Source: an uncultured beta proteobacterium
GTDB lineage: Bacteria > Pseudomonadota > Gammaproteobacteria > Burkholderiales > Burkholderiaceae_E
Reading direction: 5' to 3'
Assembly: GCA_903934295.1 (NCBI GenBank)
Contig: CAIZNI010000015.1
Coordinates: 158,816 to 222,815, forward strand
DNA: 64,000 nt
In this document: one piece after another, positions 27,332 to 36,091 of the stretch
How the letters are laid out: each line of letters starts with the position of its first letter
Numbering within the stretch: the stretch's first letter is position 1
Made by a program: the position numbers and the translations under genes
The notes under the pieces: model-generated
The model's database searches: none
What the model saw: the letters and a program-made list of their open reading frames with translations, nothing else
What the model was told of the DNA's origin: nothing

Positions 27332-29677
27332 ATGCCCGATCTCCTCGCCAATCTCAATGAACGCCAGCTGGCCGCGGTCACGCTGCCGGCCCAGCACGCG
27401 CTGATTCTGGCCGGTGCCGGCAGCGGCAAGACCCGGGTGCTCACCACCCGAATGGCCTGGCTGATCCAGACCCGCCAGGTCAGCCCGCAGGGCCTGCTTG
27501 CGGTCACCTTCACCAACAAGGCGGCCCGCGAAATGCTTACCCGGCTGTCGGCGATGCTGCCGGTCGTCACCCGGGGCCTGTGGATCGGCACCTTCCACGG
27601 GCTGTGCAACCGGATGCTGCGCGCCCACCATCGCGATGCCGGCCTGCCCCAGACCTTTCAGATCCTCGACTCCCAGGACCAGCTCGCCGCCATCAAGCGC
27701 CTGCTCAAGGCGCTCAATGTCGACGACGAGCGATTCCCGCCGCGCAACATCGCCAGCTTCATCAACCACGCCAAGGAGGAAGGCCAGCGCCCCGGCGAGG
27801 TCGAGGCCTTCGACGAGTATTCGCGCCGCTGCGTCGAGCTCTACGCCGCCTACGATGAGCAGTGCCAGCGCGAGGGCGTGGTCGATTTCGCCGAGTTGCT
27901 GCTGCGCAGCTACGAGCTGCTCACCCGCGGGCAACTGCTGCGCGAGCACTACCAGCGCCGTTTCGCGCACATCCTGGTCGACGAGTTCCAGGACACCAAC
28001 ACGCTGCAGTACCGGTGGCTCAAGCTGATGGCCGGGGGCGGCGCGTCGGTGTTCGCGGTCGGCGACGACGACCAGAGCATCTATGCGTTTCGCGGCGCCA
28101 ATGTCGGCAACATGGCCGCCTTCGAGCGCGAGTTCCAGGTGCCCAACCTGATCAAGCTCGAGCAGAACTACCGCTCGCACGGCAACATCCTCGACTGCGC
28201 CAACGCGCTCATCCAGAACAATTCGCGCCGCCTGGGCAAGGAGCTGTGGACCGAAGCCGGCCAGGGCGAGCCGGTCCGCGTTCACGAGGCGATGACCGAC
28301 GGCCAGGAGGCGCAGTGGCTGCTGGAGGAAGTGCGCAGCCTGATCGGCGAGGGCTGGATGCGCGCCGACATGGCGATCCTGTATCGCTCCAATGCCCAGT
28401 CGCGGGTGATCGAACACGCGCTGTTCTCGGCCGGCGTGCCCTACCGCGTCTATGGCGGCCTGCGGTTTTTCGAGCGGGCCGAGATCAAGCACGCGCTGGC
28501 CTATCTGCGCCTGATCGAGAACCCCGATGACGATGGTGCTTTCCTGCGGGTGGTGAACTTCCCCGCCCGCGGCATCGGCGCCCGCTCGATCGAGGCCCTC
28601 CAGGACGCTGCCCGGCGTGCCGGTCTGAGCCTGTTCGGGTCGGTCGGCGCGCTGTCGGGCGCGGCCGGTGCCAAGCTCACCGCCTTTACCCGGATGATCG
28701 AATCGCTGGGGCGTGAGACCCGAACGATGACGCTCACCGAGTCGGTCGCCCACGTCACCGAGCGCAGCGGCCTGATCGCTCATTACCTGGCTGACAAGGA
28801 GGGCCAGGAGCGCATCGAGAATCTGCGCGAACTGGTCACCGCCGCGGCCGCCTTCCTGGCCGAGGAAGGCCTGGGTCAGGATGTGCCGGCCTCGCTGGGG
28901 CTCTCCCAGGGCGCATCCGCCACCGCCGCTGCGCCGGGCGACGCCGAGGTGCTCGATCCGCCCGATGCGCCCGGGGCGGTCGCCATCACGCCGCTGGCCG
29001 CCTTCCTGTCGCACGCCTCGCTGGAAGCCGGCGAGAACCAGGCCGGCGAGGGCAGCGATGCGGTCCAGCTCATGACGGTGCACTCGGCCAAGGGGCTCGA
29101 ATTCGACGCGGTGTTCATCACCGGGCTGGAAGAAGGTCTGTTCCCGCACGAGAACTCGGTCACCGAGGCCGATGGTCTCGAGGAAGAGCGCCGGCTGATG
29201 TACGTCGCGATCACCCGCGCGCGCAAACGCCTGTACCTCTCCTTCACCCAGACCCGCATGCTGCACGGACAGACGCGTTACAACTTGCGTTCGCGCTTCC
29301 TCGAGGAACTGCCGGCGGGGTCGCTCAAGTGGTTGACCCCGCAGGTCCAGGCGCGCTCGGGCGGCGCCTGGCGCGAAGGCTACGGTGGCGCCTGGGAGGG
29401 TGCTGCATCCTCGGGCCGCGGGCGCGCTGACGCGATCGGGCTGGCGCGCGACGCCGATGGCGGGCGGCCCGACGCCCATGCCCGGCGCGCCGCGCTGGGT
29501 TTCGATCGCGGCGTCTCCTGGCGGGTCGGACAGGGCGTTGCCCATGCCCGCTTCGGCGAGGGGGTGATCATCAACATCGAGGGCAGCGGAACCGATGCCC
29601 GGGTGCAGATCAACTTCGGACCCGAGGGGGTCAAGTGGTTGGCGCTGTCGGTGGCCAAGCTCACCGCGATCGCCTGA
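27332..29677 (+). CDS. uvrD: DNA helicase II, UvrD/PcrA
   Basis: 781 residues, SF1A 3'-5' helicase. Motifs in order: Q-motif LNERQLAAVTLP, Walker A AGAGSGKTRVL, motif Ia TFTNKAAREM, IGTFHGLCNRMLR, Walker B VDEFQDTNTLQY, motif III VGDDDQSIYAFRGA, motif IV EQNYRS, motif V VQLMTVHSAKGLEFD, motif VI EERRLMYVAITRARKRL. The C-terminal tail (WRVGQGVAHARFGEGVIINIEG) is the conserved UvrD/PcrA tail that contacts RNA polymerase in known members. It acts in nucleotide excision and mismatch repair. Residues 530-570 contain an Ala/Pro/Asp-rich insertion. The ATG lies downstream of a plausible -10. Confidence 0.95.
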   Translation: MPDLLANLNERQLAAVTLPAQHALILAGAGSGKTRVLTTRMAWLIQTRQVSPQGLLAVTFTNKAAREMLTRLSAMLPVVTRGLWIGTFHGLCNRMLRAHHRDAGLPQTFQILDSQDQLAAIKRLLKALNVDDERFPPRNIASFINHAKEEGQRPGEVEAFDEYSRRCVELYAAYDEQCQREGVVDFAELLLRSYELLTRGQLLREHYQRRFAHILVDEFQDTNTLQYRWLKLMAGGGASVFAVGDDDQSIYAFRGANVGNMAAFEREFQVPNLIKLEQNYRSHGNILDCANALIQNNSRRLGKELWTEAGQGEPVRVHEAMTDGQEAQWLLEEVRSLIGEGWMRADMAILYRSNAQSRVIEHALFSAGVPYRVYGGLRFFERAEIKHALAYLRLIENPDDDGAFLRVVNFPARGIGARSIEALQDAARRAGLSLFGSVGALSGAAGAKLTAFTRMIESLGRETRTMTLTESVAHVTERSGLIAHYLADKEGQERIENLRELVTAAAAFLAEEGLGQDVPASLGLSQGASATAAAPGDAEVLDPPDAPGAVAITPLAAFLSHASLEAGENQAGEGSDAVQLMTVHSAKGLEFDAVFITGLEEGLFPHENSVTEADGLEEERRLMYVAITRARKRLYLSFTQTRMLHGQTRYNLRSRFLEELPAGSLKWLTPQVQARSGGAWREGYGGAWEGAASSGRGRADAIGLARDADGGRPDAHARRAALGFDRGVSWRVGQGVAHARFGEGVIINIEGSGTDARVQINFGPEGVKWLALSVAKLTAIA

Positions 29678-29707
29678 CGAGCGCCCGACTGGCGGCGCGC
29701 GCCCGGA

Positions 29708-30475
29708 TCAGTCGCGGACCACGTCGCGGTAGGTGGCCCAGAACGAGCAGTACAGCGCGCTCAGCACCACCAGCGACGTGGGTGAGAGCACCAGCGACAG
29801 CAGCAGCGGCGAGCCGCCGAGCACCAGCTTCACCAGCTGGATCGCCAGTGAGGCGAGCAGCGCGGCGGTGAACCAGCCGAGTGCGAACTGCAGAAAGGCC
29901 CAGCGGTTGCTCAGGACCGCGGCGAAGCTGAAGAAAAGGGCTTTCAGGGGCGACTGACCGTGCCAGGCGCAGAACAGCGGCGCGAACCACAGCGCCATCT
30001 GGACCGGCGTGTAGGCGACCAGGAACACCAGCGACGCGAGGATCAGCGACGAATCCTGCAGTGACGGATCCTCGCTCACCGCCTGGCCGGTCGCGATGCG
30101 CAGCAGCGTGCCGCCGTCGGCAACCGAGGCCAGCCCGAGCGCGACCAGTGTCGAGCCGGCGTTGATCACGCCCAGCACCAGCAGCGCCTTCCAGGCGCCG
30201 GATGTCGGCGCACGGAAGGCGGCGAACAGCATCTGCGGCGTCGGCGGCTCGCCGCGCTCGCCGGCCCGCACCGCGTGCATCACGCCCACCGCCAGCGCGG
30301 GGGTGAGCATCATCGGCGCGAACGGCCCGATCAGCGGGATCAGCGTGGCCATCATCAGCACCAGCAGGTAGATGAAGGTGATCGCCAGCAGACTCATCGG
30401 CGCCCGGCGCAGCAGACGAAAGCCGTCCAGCACCCAGGTTCGGCCGGTCTTGGCGGGAACGATTTCGATGTGCAT
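29708..30475 (-). CDS. BPSS1780-family membrane protein
   Basis: 255 residues with six or so hydrophobic segments. Begins MHIEIVPAKTGRTWVLDGFRLLRRAPMSLL, a start typical of the BPSS1780 family of Burkholderiales, whose function is unknown. Its ATG (30473-30475) overlaps the TGA of the homoserine kinase gene as ATGA, so it is translated with it. The gene neighbourhood kinase-BPSS1780 is one I associate with Burkholderiales genomes. It ends 30 bases from the convergent uvrD stop. Confidence 0.8.
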   Translation of the reverse strand: MHIEIVPAKTGRTWVLDGFRLLRRAPMSLLAITFIYLLVLMMATLIPLIGPFAPMMLTPALAVGVMHAVRAGERGEPPTPQMLFAAFRAPTSGAWKALLVLGVINAGSTLVALGLASVADGGTLLRIATGQAVSEDPSLQDSSLILASLVFLVAYTPVQMALWFAPLFCAWHGQSPLKALFFSFAAVLSNRWAFLQFALGWFTAALLASLAIQLVKLVLGGSPLLLSLVLSPTSLVVLSALYCSFWATYRDVVRD

Positions 30476-31437
30476 CAGACAGTCTCGGGCAGGGCCGGTG
30501 CGGATTGGCGGCGCAGCAGCAGCACCCGTTCGAAGTGCGCCGGATCCTTGGGGGTGACCATCTGCGCGGGACGCGGCAGGTGGAAGTCGAACAGTCGCGA
30601 CAGCCAGAAGCGCAGTGCCGCGGCGCGCAGCATCAGCGGCCAGGCCTGGCGCTCGGCCGGCAGCGGCCGGCGAACCTGGAGATAGGCCGACAGCAGCGCG
30701 GCCAGCCGTGGCTCGTCGAAGCGGCCGCTGGCGTCGTCGATGCACCAGTCGTTGCAGGTGACCGCCAGGTCGAACAGCCAGGTGTCGCAACCGGCGAAAT
30801 AGAAGTCGATCGCCCCGCCGAGTTCGTCGCCCTCGAAGAGCACGTTGTCGCGAAACAGGTCGGCGTGCACCGCGCTGCCGGGCAGCGCCGCGCACAGTTC
30901 GCTCTCGCCGAAGGCGCGCTGCGCCGCGAGTTCGTCGGCCAGCATCGCCGCGGCTGGCGGCGCGAGAAAACCGGCGACACGGGGCGCGGTCTCGATCCAC
31001 CAGGCCAGCCCGCGCAGGTTGGGCAGTTGGCCGGGATAGTCGGCCGCGGCCAGGTGCATGCCGGCCAGCAGCCGGCCGACCTGGGCGCAGTGCACCGGCG
31101 CGGGCGACATCTGCGAGGCCCCGCGCAGCCGGCTCACCAGAGCGGCCGGTTTGCCGTTGAGCGTCGACAGCAGTGCCCCGTGGCGGTTCGGGACCGGATC
31201 GGGGCAGGCAATCCCGCGTGCCGCCAGATGGCGCATCAGCCCGAGGTAGAAGGGCAGCTGCGTCGCGTCGAGCCGCTCGAAAAGCGTCAGCACGAAGCGC
31301 CCGCCGTCGGTGTCGACAAAATAGTTCGTGTTCTCGATGCCCGAGGCGATGCCCTCGTGGGACACGAGCGCGCCGAGATCGAAGCCGGCGAGCCAGTGCT
31401 CGAGCTCAGTGCGGGAAACCGGCGTGAAGACAGCCAT
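30475..31437 (-). CDS. thrB: Homoserine kinase (APH-fold, ThrB type II)
   Basis: 320 residues. MAVFTPVSRTELEHWLAGFDLGALVSHEGIASGIENTNYFVDTDGGRFVLTLFE is the conserved N-terminus of the Pseudomonas/Burkholderia homoserine kinase, unrelated to GHMP-type ThrB. The kinase Brenner motif HADLFRDNVLF and the metal-binding AIDFYFAG follow. It phosphorylates homoserine, the penultimate step to threonine, in the cytoplasm. No other threonine genes are nearby. Overlaps the BPSS1780 gene; 129 bases separate it from the LOG gene upstream. Confidence 0.92.
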   Translation of the reverse strand: MAVFTPVSRTELEHWLAGFDLGALVSHEGIASGIENTNYFVDTDGGRFVLTLFERLDATQLPFYLGLMRHLAARGIACPDPVPNRHGALLSTLNGKPAALVSRLRGASQMSPAPVHCAQVGRLLAGMHLAAADYPGQLPNLRGLAWWIETAPRVAGFLAPPAAAMLADELAAQRAFGESELCAALPGSAVHADLFRDNVLFEGDELGGAIDFYFAGCDTWLFDLAVTCNDWCIDDASGRFDEPRLAALLSAYLQVRRPLPAERQAWPLMLRAAALRFWLSRLFDFHLPRPAQMVTPKDPAHFERVLLLRRQSAPALPETV

Positions 31438-31566
31438 CGGACAGCGGTGGGGGAGGGAGCGGTGAATGGGGACGCAGGTGCGACGCCGGCGCTGCGCGCA
31501 AGCGCGGGAGCATAACAGAGATGACTTTCGGGAGCGCCCGGTCGCCGGGTGTGCGCCCGCTCGTGC

Positions 31567-32301
31567 TCAGAGGGAGAACAGCAGCTCGCGCTCGGTGGGC
31601 GTGGGGCTGAATCCGCGCGACTGGTAGAAATCGAAGATCGCCTCGACCACCTCGGCCGGATCGTCGACGACCTTCATCAGGTCGAGGTCTTCGGCCGAGA
31701 TCAGCCCGTTGGCCATCAGCGAGCCGCGCATCCAATCGAGCAGCCCCGACCAGAAGGCCGAGTCGACGAGGATGATCGGGATGTGACGCCCGACCCGGGT
31801 CTGCACGAGGGTCAGGACTTCGGCGAGTTCATCGAGCGTGCCGAAACCCCCGGGCACCGCGACGAAGGCCGAGGCGTACTTGGCGAACGCCACCTTGCGG
31901 GCAAAGAAATGGCGGAACCGCAGCGAGATGTTCTGGTAGGCGTTGTTGGTCTGTTCGTGGGGCAACTCGATGTTCAGCCCCACCGAGGGCGAGGGGCCCT
32001 CGAAGGCGCCTCGGTTGGCCGCCTCCATGATGCCGGGGCCGCCGCCCGAGATGACGGTGAATCCGGCCTCCGAGAGCAGCCGCGACAGGGTCACCGTGGT
32101 CTCGTACCAGCGATGCCCCGGGCCGATCCGCGCGCTGCCGAAGACCGACACCGCGGGGCGGATGTCGGCAAGCCGTTCGGTCGCCTCGACGAACTCTGAG
32201 ATAATTCCGAGGATATGCCATGACTCTCGCGCTTTCAGCGAGGTCGATCGCTCGGGACTCGGAATCGAGCGCAACTGCGGGACGTGCTTGCTGCTGGACA
32301 T
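31567..32301 (-). CDS. LOG family nucleotide 5'-monophosphate phosphoribohydrolase
   Basis: 244 residues, Rossmann-like lysine decarboxylase/LOG fold. The diagnostic motifs are ISGGGPGIMEAANRGA and AVPGGFGTLDELAEV (PGGxGTxxE). Plant and bacterial LOG proteins cleave cytokinin riboside or other nucleoside monophosphates to base and ribose 5-phosphate. The N-terminal 25 residues (SSSKHVPQLRSIPSPERSTS) precede the conserved SWHILGIISEFVEATERL. Its ATG occupies 32299-32301 and overlaps the ATG of polA on the other strand within a single CATG. An AGGAG lies 13 bases upstream of this start, inside polA. Confidence 0.88.
   Translation of the reverse strand: MSSSKHVPQLRSIPSPERSTSLKARESWHILGIISEFVEATERLADIRPAVSVFGSARIGPGHRWYETTVTLSRLLSEAGFTVISGGGPGIMEAANRGAFEGPSPSVGLNIELPHEQTNNAYQNISLRFRHFFARKVAFAKYASAFVAVPGGFGTLDELAEVLTLVQTRVGRHIPIILVDSAFWSGLLDWMRGSLMANGLISAEDLDLMKVVDDPAEVVEAIFDFYQSRGFSPTPTERELLFSL
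32176..32205 (+). promoter_or_regulatory. Candidate sigma-70 promoter for polA inside the LOG gene
   Basis: GATAAT at 32200-32205 with TTCGGT at 32176-32181 and an 18-base spacer. The AT-rich patch (ATAATTCCGAGGATATG) is unusual in this GC-rich coding region and sits 95 bases upstream of the polA ATG. Because the start codons overlap, the polA promoter must lie within the LOG gene. Confidence 0.35.
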
Positions 32302-35086
32302 GACTGAGAAGACGCTCCTGCTGGTGGATGGATCCAGTTTCCTGTACCGGGCCTTTCACGCCCTGCCCGACATGCGCAGCCCCACCGGCGAGCCGACGGG
32401 GGCGGTGTACGGGGTCGTCGCGATGCTACGGCGTCTGCGCACCGACGGCAAACTCAACGAGGGCGCTGTCCTGGGTGCGGTGGTGTTCGACGCCCCCGGC
32501 AAGACCTTCCGCGACGACTGGTACCCCGAGTACAAGGCGAACCGCCAGTCGATGCCCGAGGATCTCGCCCGGCAGATCCCGGTCATTCATGACCTGGTGC
32601 GGGCGATGGGCTGGCCGCTGCTGATGCTCCCGGGCATCGAGGCCGACGACGTCATCGGCACGCTCGCCCACCGGGCGCTGGCGCACGGCATCAAGACGGT
32701 GGTCGCCACCGGCGACAAGGACCTCGCGCAACTGGTCGACGATCACACCGTGCTGATCAACACCATGACCACCCAGGGCGGGGCGCCCGAGCGGCTCGAC
32801 CCGGCGGGGGTGCTGGCCAAGTTCGGCGTGCCGCCGGATCGCATCGTCGACTGGCTCTCGCTGGTCGGTGACACCGTCGACAACGTCCCGGGCGTCGAGA
32901 AGGTCGGGCCCAAGACCGCGGTGAAGTGGCTCACCCGATATGGCTCGCTCGATGGCGTCATTGCCCACGCGGCCGAGATTCCTGGCGTGGTCGGCGAGAA
33001 CCTGCGCCGCGCCCTCGACTGGCTGCCCACCGCCCGCAAGCTCGTCACCGTCCTCACCGACTGCGACCTGTCTTCCCAGTTCGACTCGGTCGAGCAGACC
33101 CTGCCGCTGCGCCACGAGGACCCCGAGGCGCTGCGCGAACTGTTCGCGCGCTGCGGCTTTCGCTCCTGGCTGCGCGAACTCGATCCGGCGATCACGGGTG
33201 ACCGGACCGCCGATCCGCGCCCGGGCGCCGCCTTCGCCCCGGACGCACCGCTGCCCGACGCCGGCCAGGCGCCGGCGATCGAACCGGTCTACGAGATGGT
33301 CGTCGACGCGGCCGCGCTGCAGGCCTGGCTCAACCGCATCACCGCCGCCCCGCTGGTGGCCGTCGACACCGAGACCACGTCGCTCGACCCGATGACCGCA
33401 CGCATCGTGGGCATCTCGCTGGCGATCGAGCCCTGGCACGGCTGCTACATCCCCCTGGCCCATGCGTATGCCGGCGTGCCGGCGCAACTCGATCGCGAGG
33501 CGGTGCTGGCGCGGCTGCGCCCCTGGCTCGAGGACCCGCGGGCGCTCAAGGTCGGCCAGAACCTGAAATACGACGCCCACGTCTTCGAGAACCACGGCAT
33601 CCGGCTGGCCGGCATCGCCCACGACACGCTGCTGCAGTCCTATGTGCTCGAGGCGCACCGCAGCCACGACATGGATTCGCTGGCGGCCCGTCACCTGAAC
33701 CGGCGCACGACAACCTACGACGAGGTCACCGGCAAGGGCGCCTCGCGCATCGGCTTCGATCAGGTCGCGCTCGAGCAGGCGACCCGCTATGCGGCCGAGG
33801 ACGCCGAGGTGACCCTGCACCTGCACCAGACGCTGATGCCGCGGGTGCAGGCCGACGAGCGTCTGCTCCACATCTACCGCGACATCGAGATGCCGGCGCT
33901 GCGGGTGCTGCAGCGCATGGAGCGCACCGGGGTGCTGATCGACGCCGCGCTGCTCGATACCCAGTCCGACGAGATCGGCCGCAAGCTGATGGCGCTGGAG
34001 GCCCGGGTCCACGAGGCCGCCGGCCAGCCCTTCAACCTGGGCTCGCCCAAGCAGCTGGGCGAGATCCTGTTCGAGCGCCAGGGCCTGCCGGTGCTCAAGA
34101 AGACCGCCGGCGGCGCGCCGTCCACCGACGAGGAAGTGCTGGCCCGGCTGGCCGAGGACTATCCGCTGCCCAAGCTGCTGCTCGAGTGGCGCGGCCTGTC
34201 CAAGCTCAAGAGCACCTACACCGACAAGCTGCCGCGGATGATCAATCCGGTCACCGGGCGTGTGCACACCCAGTTCTCGCAGGCGGTCGCGGTCACCGGC
34301 CGGCTGTCCTCCAGCGAACCGAACCTGCAGAACATCCCGATCCGCACCCCCGAAGGCCGGCGCATTCGCGAGGCCTTCATCGCGCCGCCCGGCCATTGCC
34401 TGGTGTCGGCCGACTACTCGCAGATCGAGCTGCGCATCATGGCCCACCTGTCCGGCGACGAGGGCCTGCTGCGCGCCTTCGGCGAGGGGCTCGACGTGCA
34501 CCGCGCCACCGCCGCCGAAATCTTCTCGACCACCCCCGACGCCGTCAGCGCCGAGCAGCGCCGCTATGCCAAGGTGATCAATTTCGGTCTCATCTACGGC
34601 ATGAGCGCCTTCGGCCTGGCGGCCAACCTGGGCATCGAGCGCGAGGCGGCGCGCCACTACATCGAGCGCTACTTCGCCCGCTATCCGGGAGTGCGCCGCT
34701 ACATGGATGAAACCCGGGTGCAGGCGCGCGAGCATGGCTATGTCGAGACGGTGTTCGGCCGGCGCCTGTGGCTGCCCGAGATCAGCAGCCCGAGCAGTCC
34801 GCGCCGCCAGGCCGCCGAGCGTGCCGCCATCAATGCGCCGATGCAGGGCACCGCGGCCGATCTGATCAAGCTGGCGATGATCCAGGTCCACGACTGGATC
34901 GAGCGCGAGGCCGCCCCGGCGCGGCTGGTGCTCCAGGTCCATGATGAACTGGTGCTGGAAGTGCCCTTGGCGGCACTCGAACCGGTGCGCGATCGGCTGC
35001 GGTCGTTGATGACCGGGGTCGCGCAACTCAAGGTGCCGCTCGAGGTCGAGGTCGGCGCCGGACCCAACTGGGATCAGGCGCACTGA
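32300..35086 (+). CDS. polA: DNA polymerase I
   Basis: 928 residues, the same length as the E. coli enzyme. The 5' nuclease domain starts directly at LLLVDGSSFLYRAFHALPD. The 3'-5' exonuclease domain keeps VAVDTETTSLD, VGQNLKYDAHVF and YAAEDAEVTLHL, so proofreading residues are intact. Polymerase motifs A (DYSQIELRIMAHLSGDE), B (RRYAKVINFGLIYGMSAFGLA) and C (VHDELVLEVP) are complete. It works in Okazaki fragment processing and excision repair. The ATG at 32300 is fixed by the conserved N-terminus; no strong ribosome-binding site is visible. The ATG overlaps that of the divergent LOG gene. Confidence 0.97.
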   Translation: MTEKTLLLVDGSSFLYRAFHALPDMRSPTGEPTGAVYGVVAMLRRLRTDGKLNEGAVLGAVVFDAPGKTFRDDWYPEYKANRQSMPEDLARQIPVIHDLVRAMGWPLLMLPGIEADDVIGTLAHRALAHGIKTVVATGDKDLAQLVDDHTVLINTMTTQGGAPERLDPAGVLAKFGVPPDRIVDWLSLVGDTVDNVPGVEKVGPKTAVKWLTRYGSLDGVIAHAAEIPGVVGENLRRALDWLPTARKLVTVLTDCDLSSQFDSVEQTLPLRHEDPEALRELFARCGFRSWLRELDPAITGDRTADPRPGAAFAPDAPLPDAGQAPAIEPVYEMVVDAAALQAWLNRITAAPLVAVDTETTSLDPMTARIVGISLAIEPWHGCYIPLAHAYAGVPAQLDREAVLARLRPWLEDPRALKVGQNLKYDAHVFENHGIRLAGIAHDTLLQSYVLEAHRSHDMDSLAARHLNRRTTTYDEVTGKGASRIGFDQVALEQATRYAAEDAEVTLHLHQTLMPRVQADERLLHIYRDIEMPALRVLQRMERTGVLIDAALLDTQSDEIGRKLMALEARVHEAAGQPFNLGSPKQLGEILFERQGLPVLKKTAGGAPSTDEEVLARLAEDYPLPKLLLEWRGLSKLKSTYTDKLPRMINPVTGRVHTQFSQAVAVTGRLSSSEPNLQNIPIRTPEGRRIREAFIAPPGHCLVSADYSQIELRIMAHLSGDEGLLRAFGEGLDVHRATAAEIFSTTPDAVSAEQRRYAKVINFGLIYGMSAFGLAANLGIEREAARHYIERYFARYPGVRRYMDETRVQAREHGYVETVFGRRLWLPEISSPSSPRRQAAERAAINAPMQGTAADLIKLAMIQVHDWIEREAAPARLVLQVHDELVLEVPLAALEPVRDRLRSLMTGVAQLKVPLEVEVGAGPNWDQAH

Positions 35087-35117
35087 ACCCGCCGGCTCCC
35101 GCCACCAGGAGAACACC

Positions 35118-36005
35118 ATGGCGCTGACAGACGAACTGAACAGCCTGGTCGGGCGTGCCGGCCTGGGTCGACGCGGCTTTGTCGCCGGATCGCTCGCCGG
35201 CGGTTTTGCCGCGGCGGTGGCGCCGGCGGGCGATCTGCTGGCGCAGACCCTGCGCACCGATGAAGACGGTCTGGTGGCCGGCGAGGTCCGCATCACCGCT
35301 GCCGACGGCCGGCTGATGCCGGCGTACCGGGCCCAGCCGGCCGGTCGCGGCGCGCTGGCCACCGTGCTGGTGGTCCACGAGGCCTTCGGCGTCCACGAAC
35401 ACATCCGCGATGTCTGCCGCCGCTTCGCCAAGGCCGGCTGGCAGGCGATCGCCCCGGAACTGTTCTTTCGTCAGGGCGATGCCCAGGCCCAGCCCAGCAT
35501 TGCCGCGGTCTACGAGAACGTGATTTCCCGGGTCGCCGACAGCCAGGTTATGTCCGATCTCGACGCCGCCGCCGCCTGGGCCGCCGGCAACGGCGGTCAG
35601 CGCGGACGACTCGGCATCACCGGCTTTTGCTGGGGCGGGCGCATCGTCTGGCTGTATGCCGCCCACACGCCGGCGCTCACGGCCGGCGTCGCCTGGTACG
35701 GCCGGCTCGATTCGGCCGCCAATGCGCTGACCCCGAAGCACCCGCTGGACATCGCCGACAAGATGCTCGCCCCGGTGCTCGGCCTCTACGGCGGCAAGGA
35801 CGAGGGCATCCCGACGAGTTCGGTCGATGAGATGAAGACCCGTCTGTCGTTCGGCGGCCCCGCTTCGCAGGCGTCGGACATCGTCATCTACCCCGACGCG
35901 CCCCACGCCTTTCATGCCGACTACCGGCCCAGCTATCGGCGACCGGCCGCCGAGGACGCCTGGACGCGCTGCCTGGCCTGGCTGACGCGCCACGGCGCGG
36001 CCTGA
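35118..36005 (+). CDS. Exported dienelactone hydrolase family protein
   Basis: 295 residues. The N-terminus has GRRGFVAGSLAGGFAAAVAPAGDLLAQ, a twin-arginine-type signal with an AxAQ-like end, so it is probably exported folded. The alpha/beta hydrolase domain has VVHEAFGVHEHIRDVCRRFAKAGW, the nucleophile elbow GFCWGG with Cys, the acidic residue near GGKDEGIP and the catalytic His in DAPHAFHADYRPSY. The Cys-Asp-His triad is that of dienelactone hydrolases, but exported members act on unknown esters. A CAGGAG site precedes the ATG; polA ends 31 bases upstream. Confidence 0.88.
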   Translation: MALTDELNSLVGRAGLGRRGFVAGSLAGGFAAAVAPAGDLLAQTLRTDEDGLVAGEVRITAADGRLMPAYRAQPAGRGALATVLVVHEAFGVHEHIRDVCRRFAKAGWQAIAPELFFRQGDAQAQPSIAAVYENVISRVADSQVMSDLDAAAAWAAGNGGQRGRLGITGFCWGGRIVWLYAAHTPALTAGVAWYGRLDSAANALTPKHPLDIADKMLAPVLGLYGGKDEGIPTSSVDEMKTRLSFGGPASQASDIVIYPDAPHAFHADYRPSYRRPAAEDAWTRCLAWLTRHGAA

Positions 36006-36035
36006 GCCCGCGAACCGAACCCCCTGATCCTCGTC

Positions 36036-36091
36036 CCATGATCGTCACCCCATGATCGTCAACTCATGATCGTCAACCCATGATCCTTACC
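36036..36091. repeat. Four tandem 14-bp repeats ending on the ZIP transporter start codon
   Basis: Consensus CCATGATCGTCAAC, copies at 36036-36049, 36050-36063, 36064-36077 and 36078-36091; a decayed fifth copy may precede at 36022-36035. Each copy contains an ATG, and the last ATG is that of the ZIP gene. The period is not a multiple of three. Confidence 0.9.
36038..36083 (+). other. Chain of three overlapping 5-codon upstream ORFs
   Basis: ATG at 36038 encodes MIVTP and stops at 36053-36055; ATG at 36052 encodes MIVNS and stops at 36067-36069; ATG at 36066 encodes MIVNP and stops at 36081-36083. Each TGA overlaps the next ATG as ATGA, and the third overlaps the ZIP start at 36080. No ribosome-binding site is obvious ahead of any copy. 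Whether the micro-ORFs are translated is unknown. Confidence 0.6.

Noticed and set aside
32426..35431. A 1001-codon minus-strand frame opposite polA
   Set aside because: Fully antisense to polA, with no family features.
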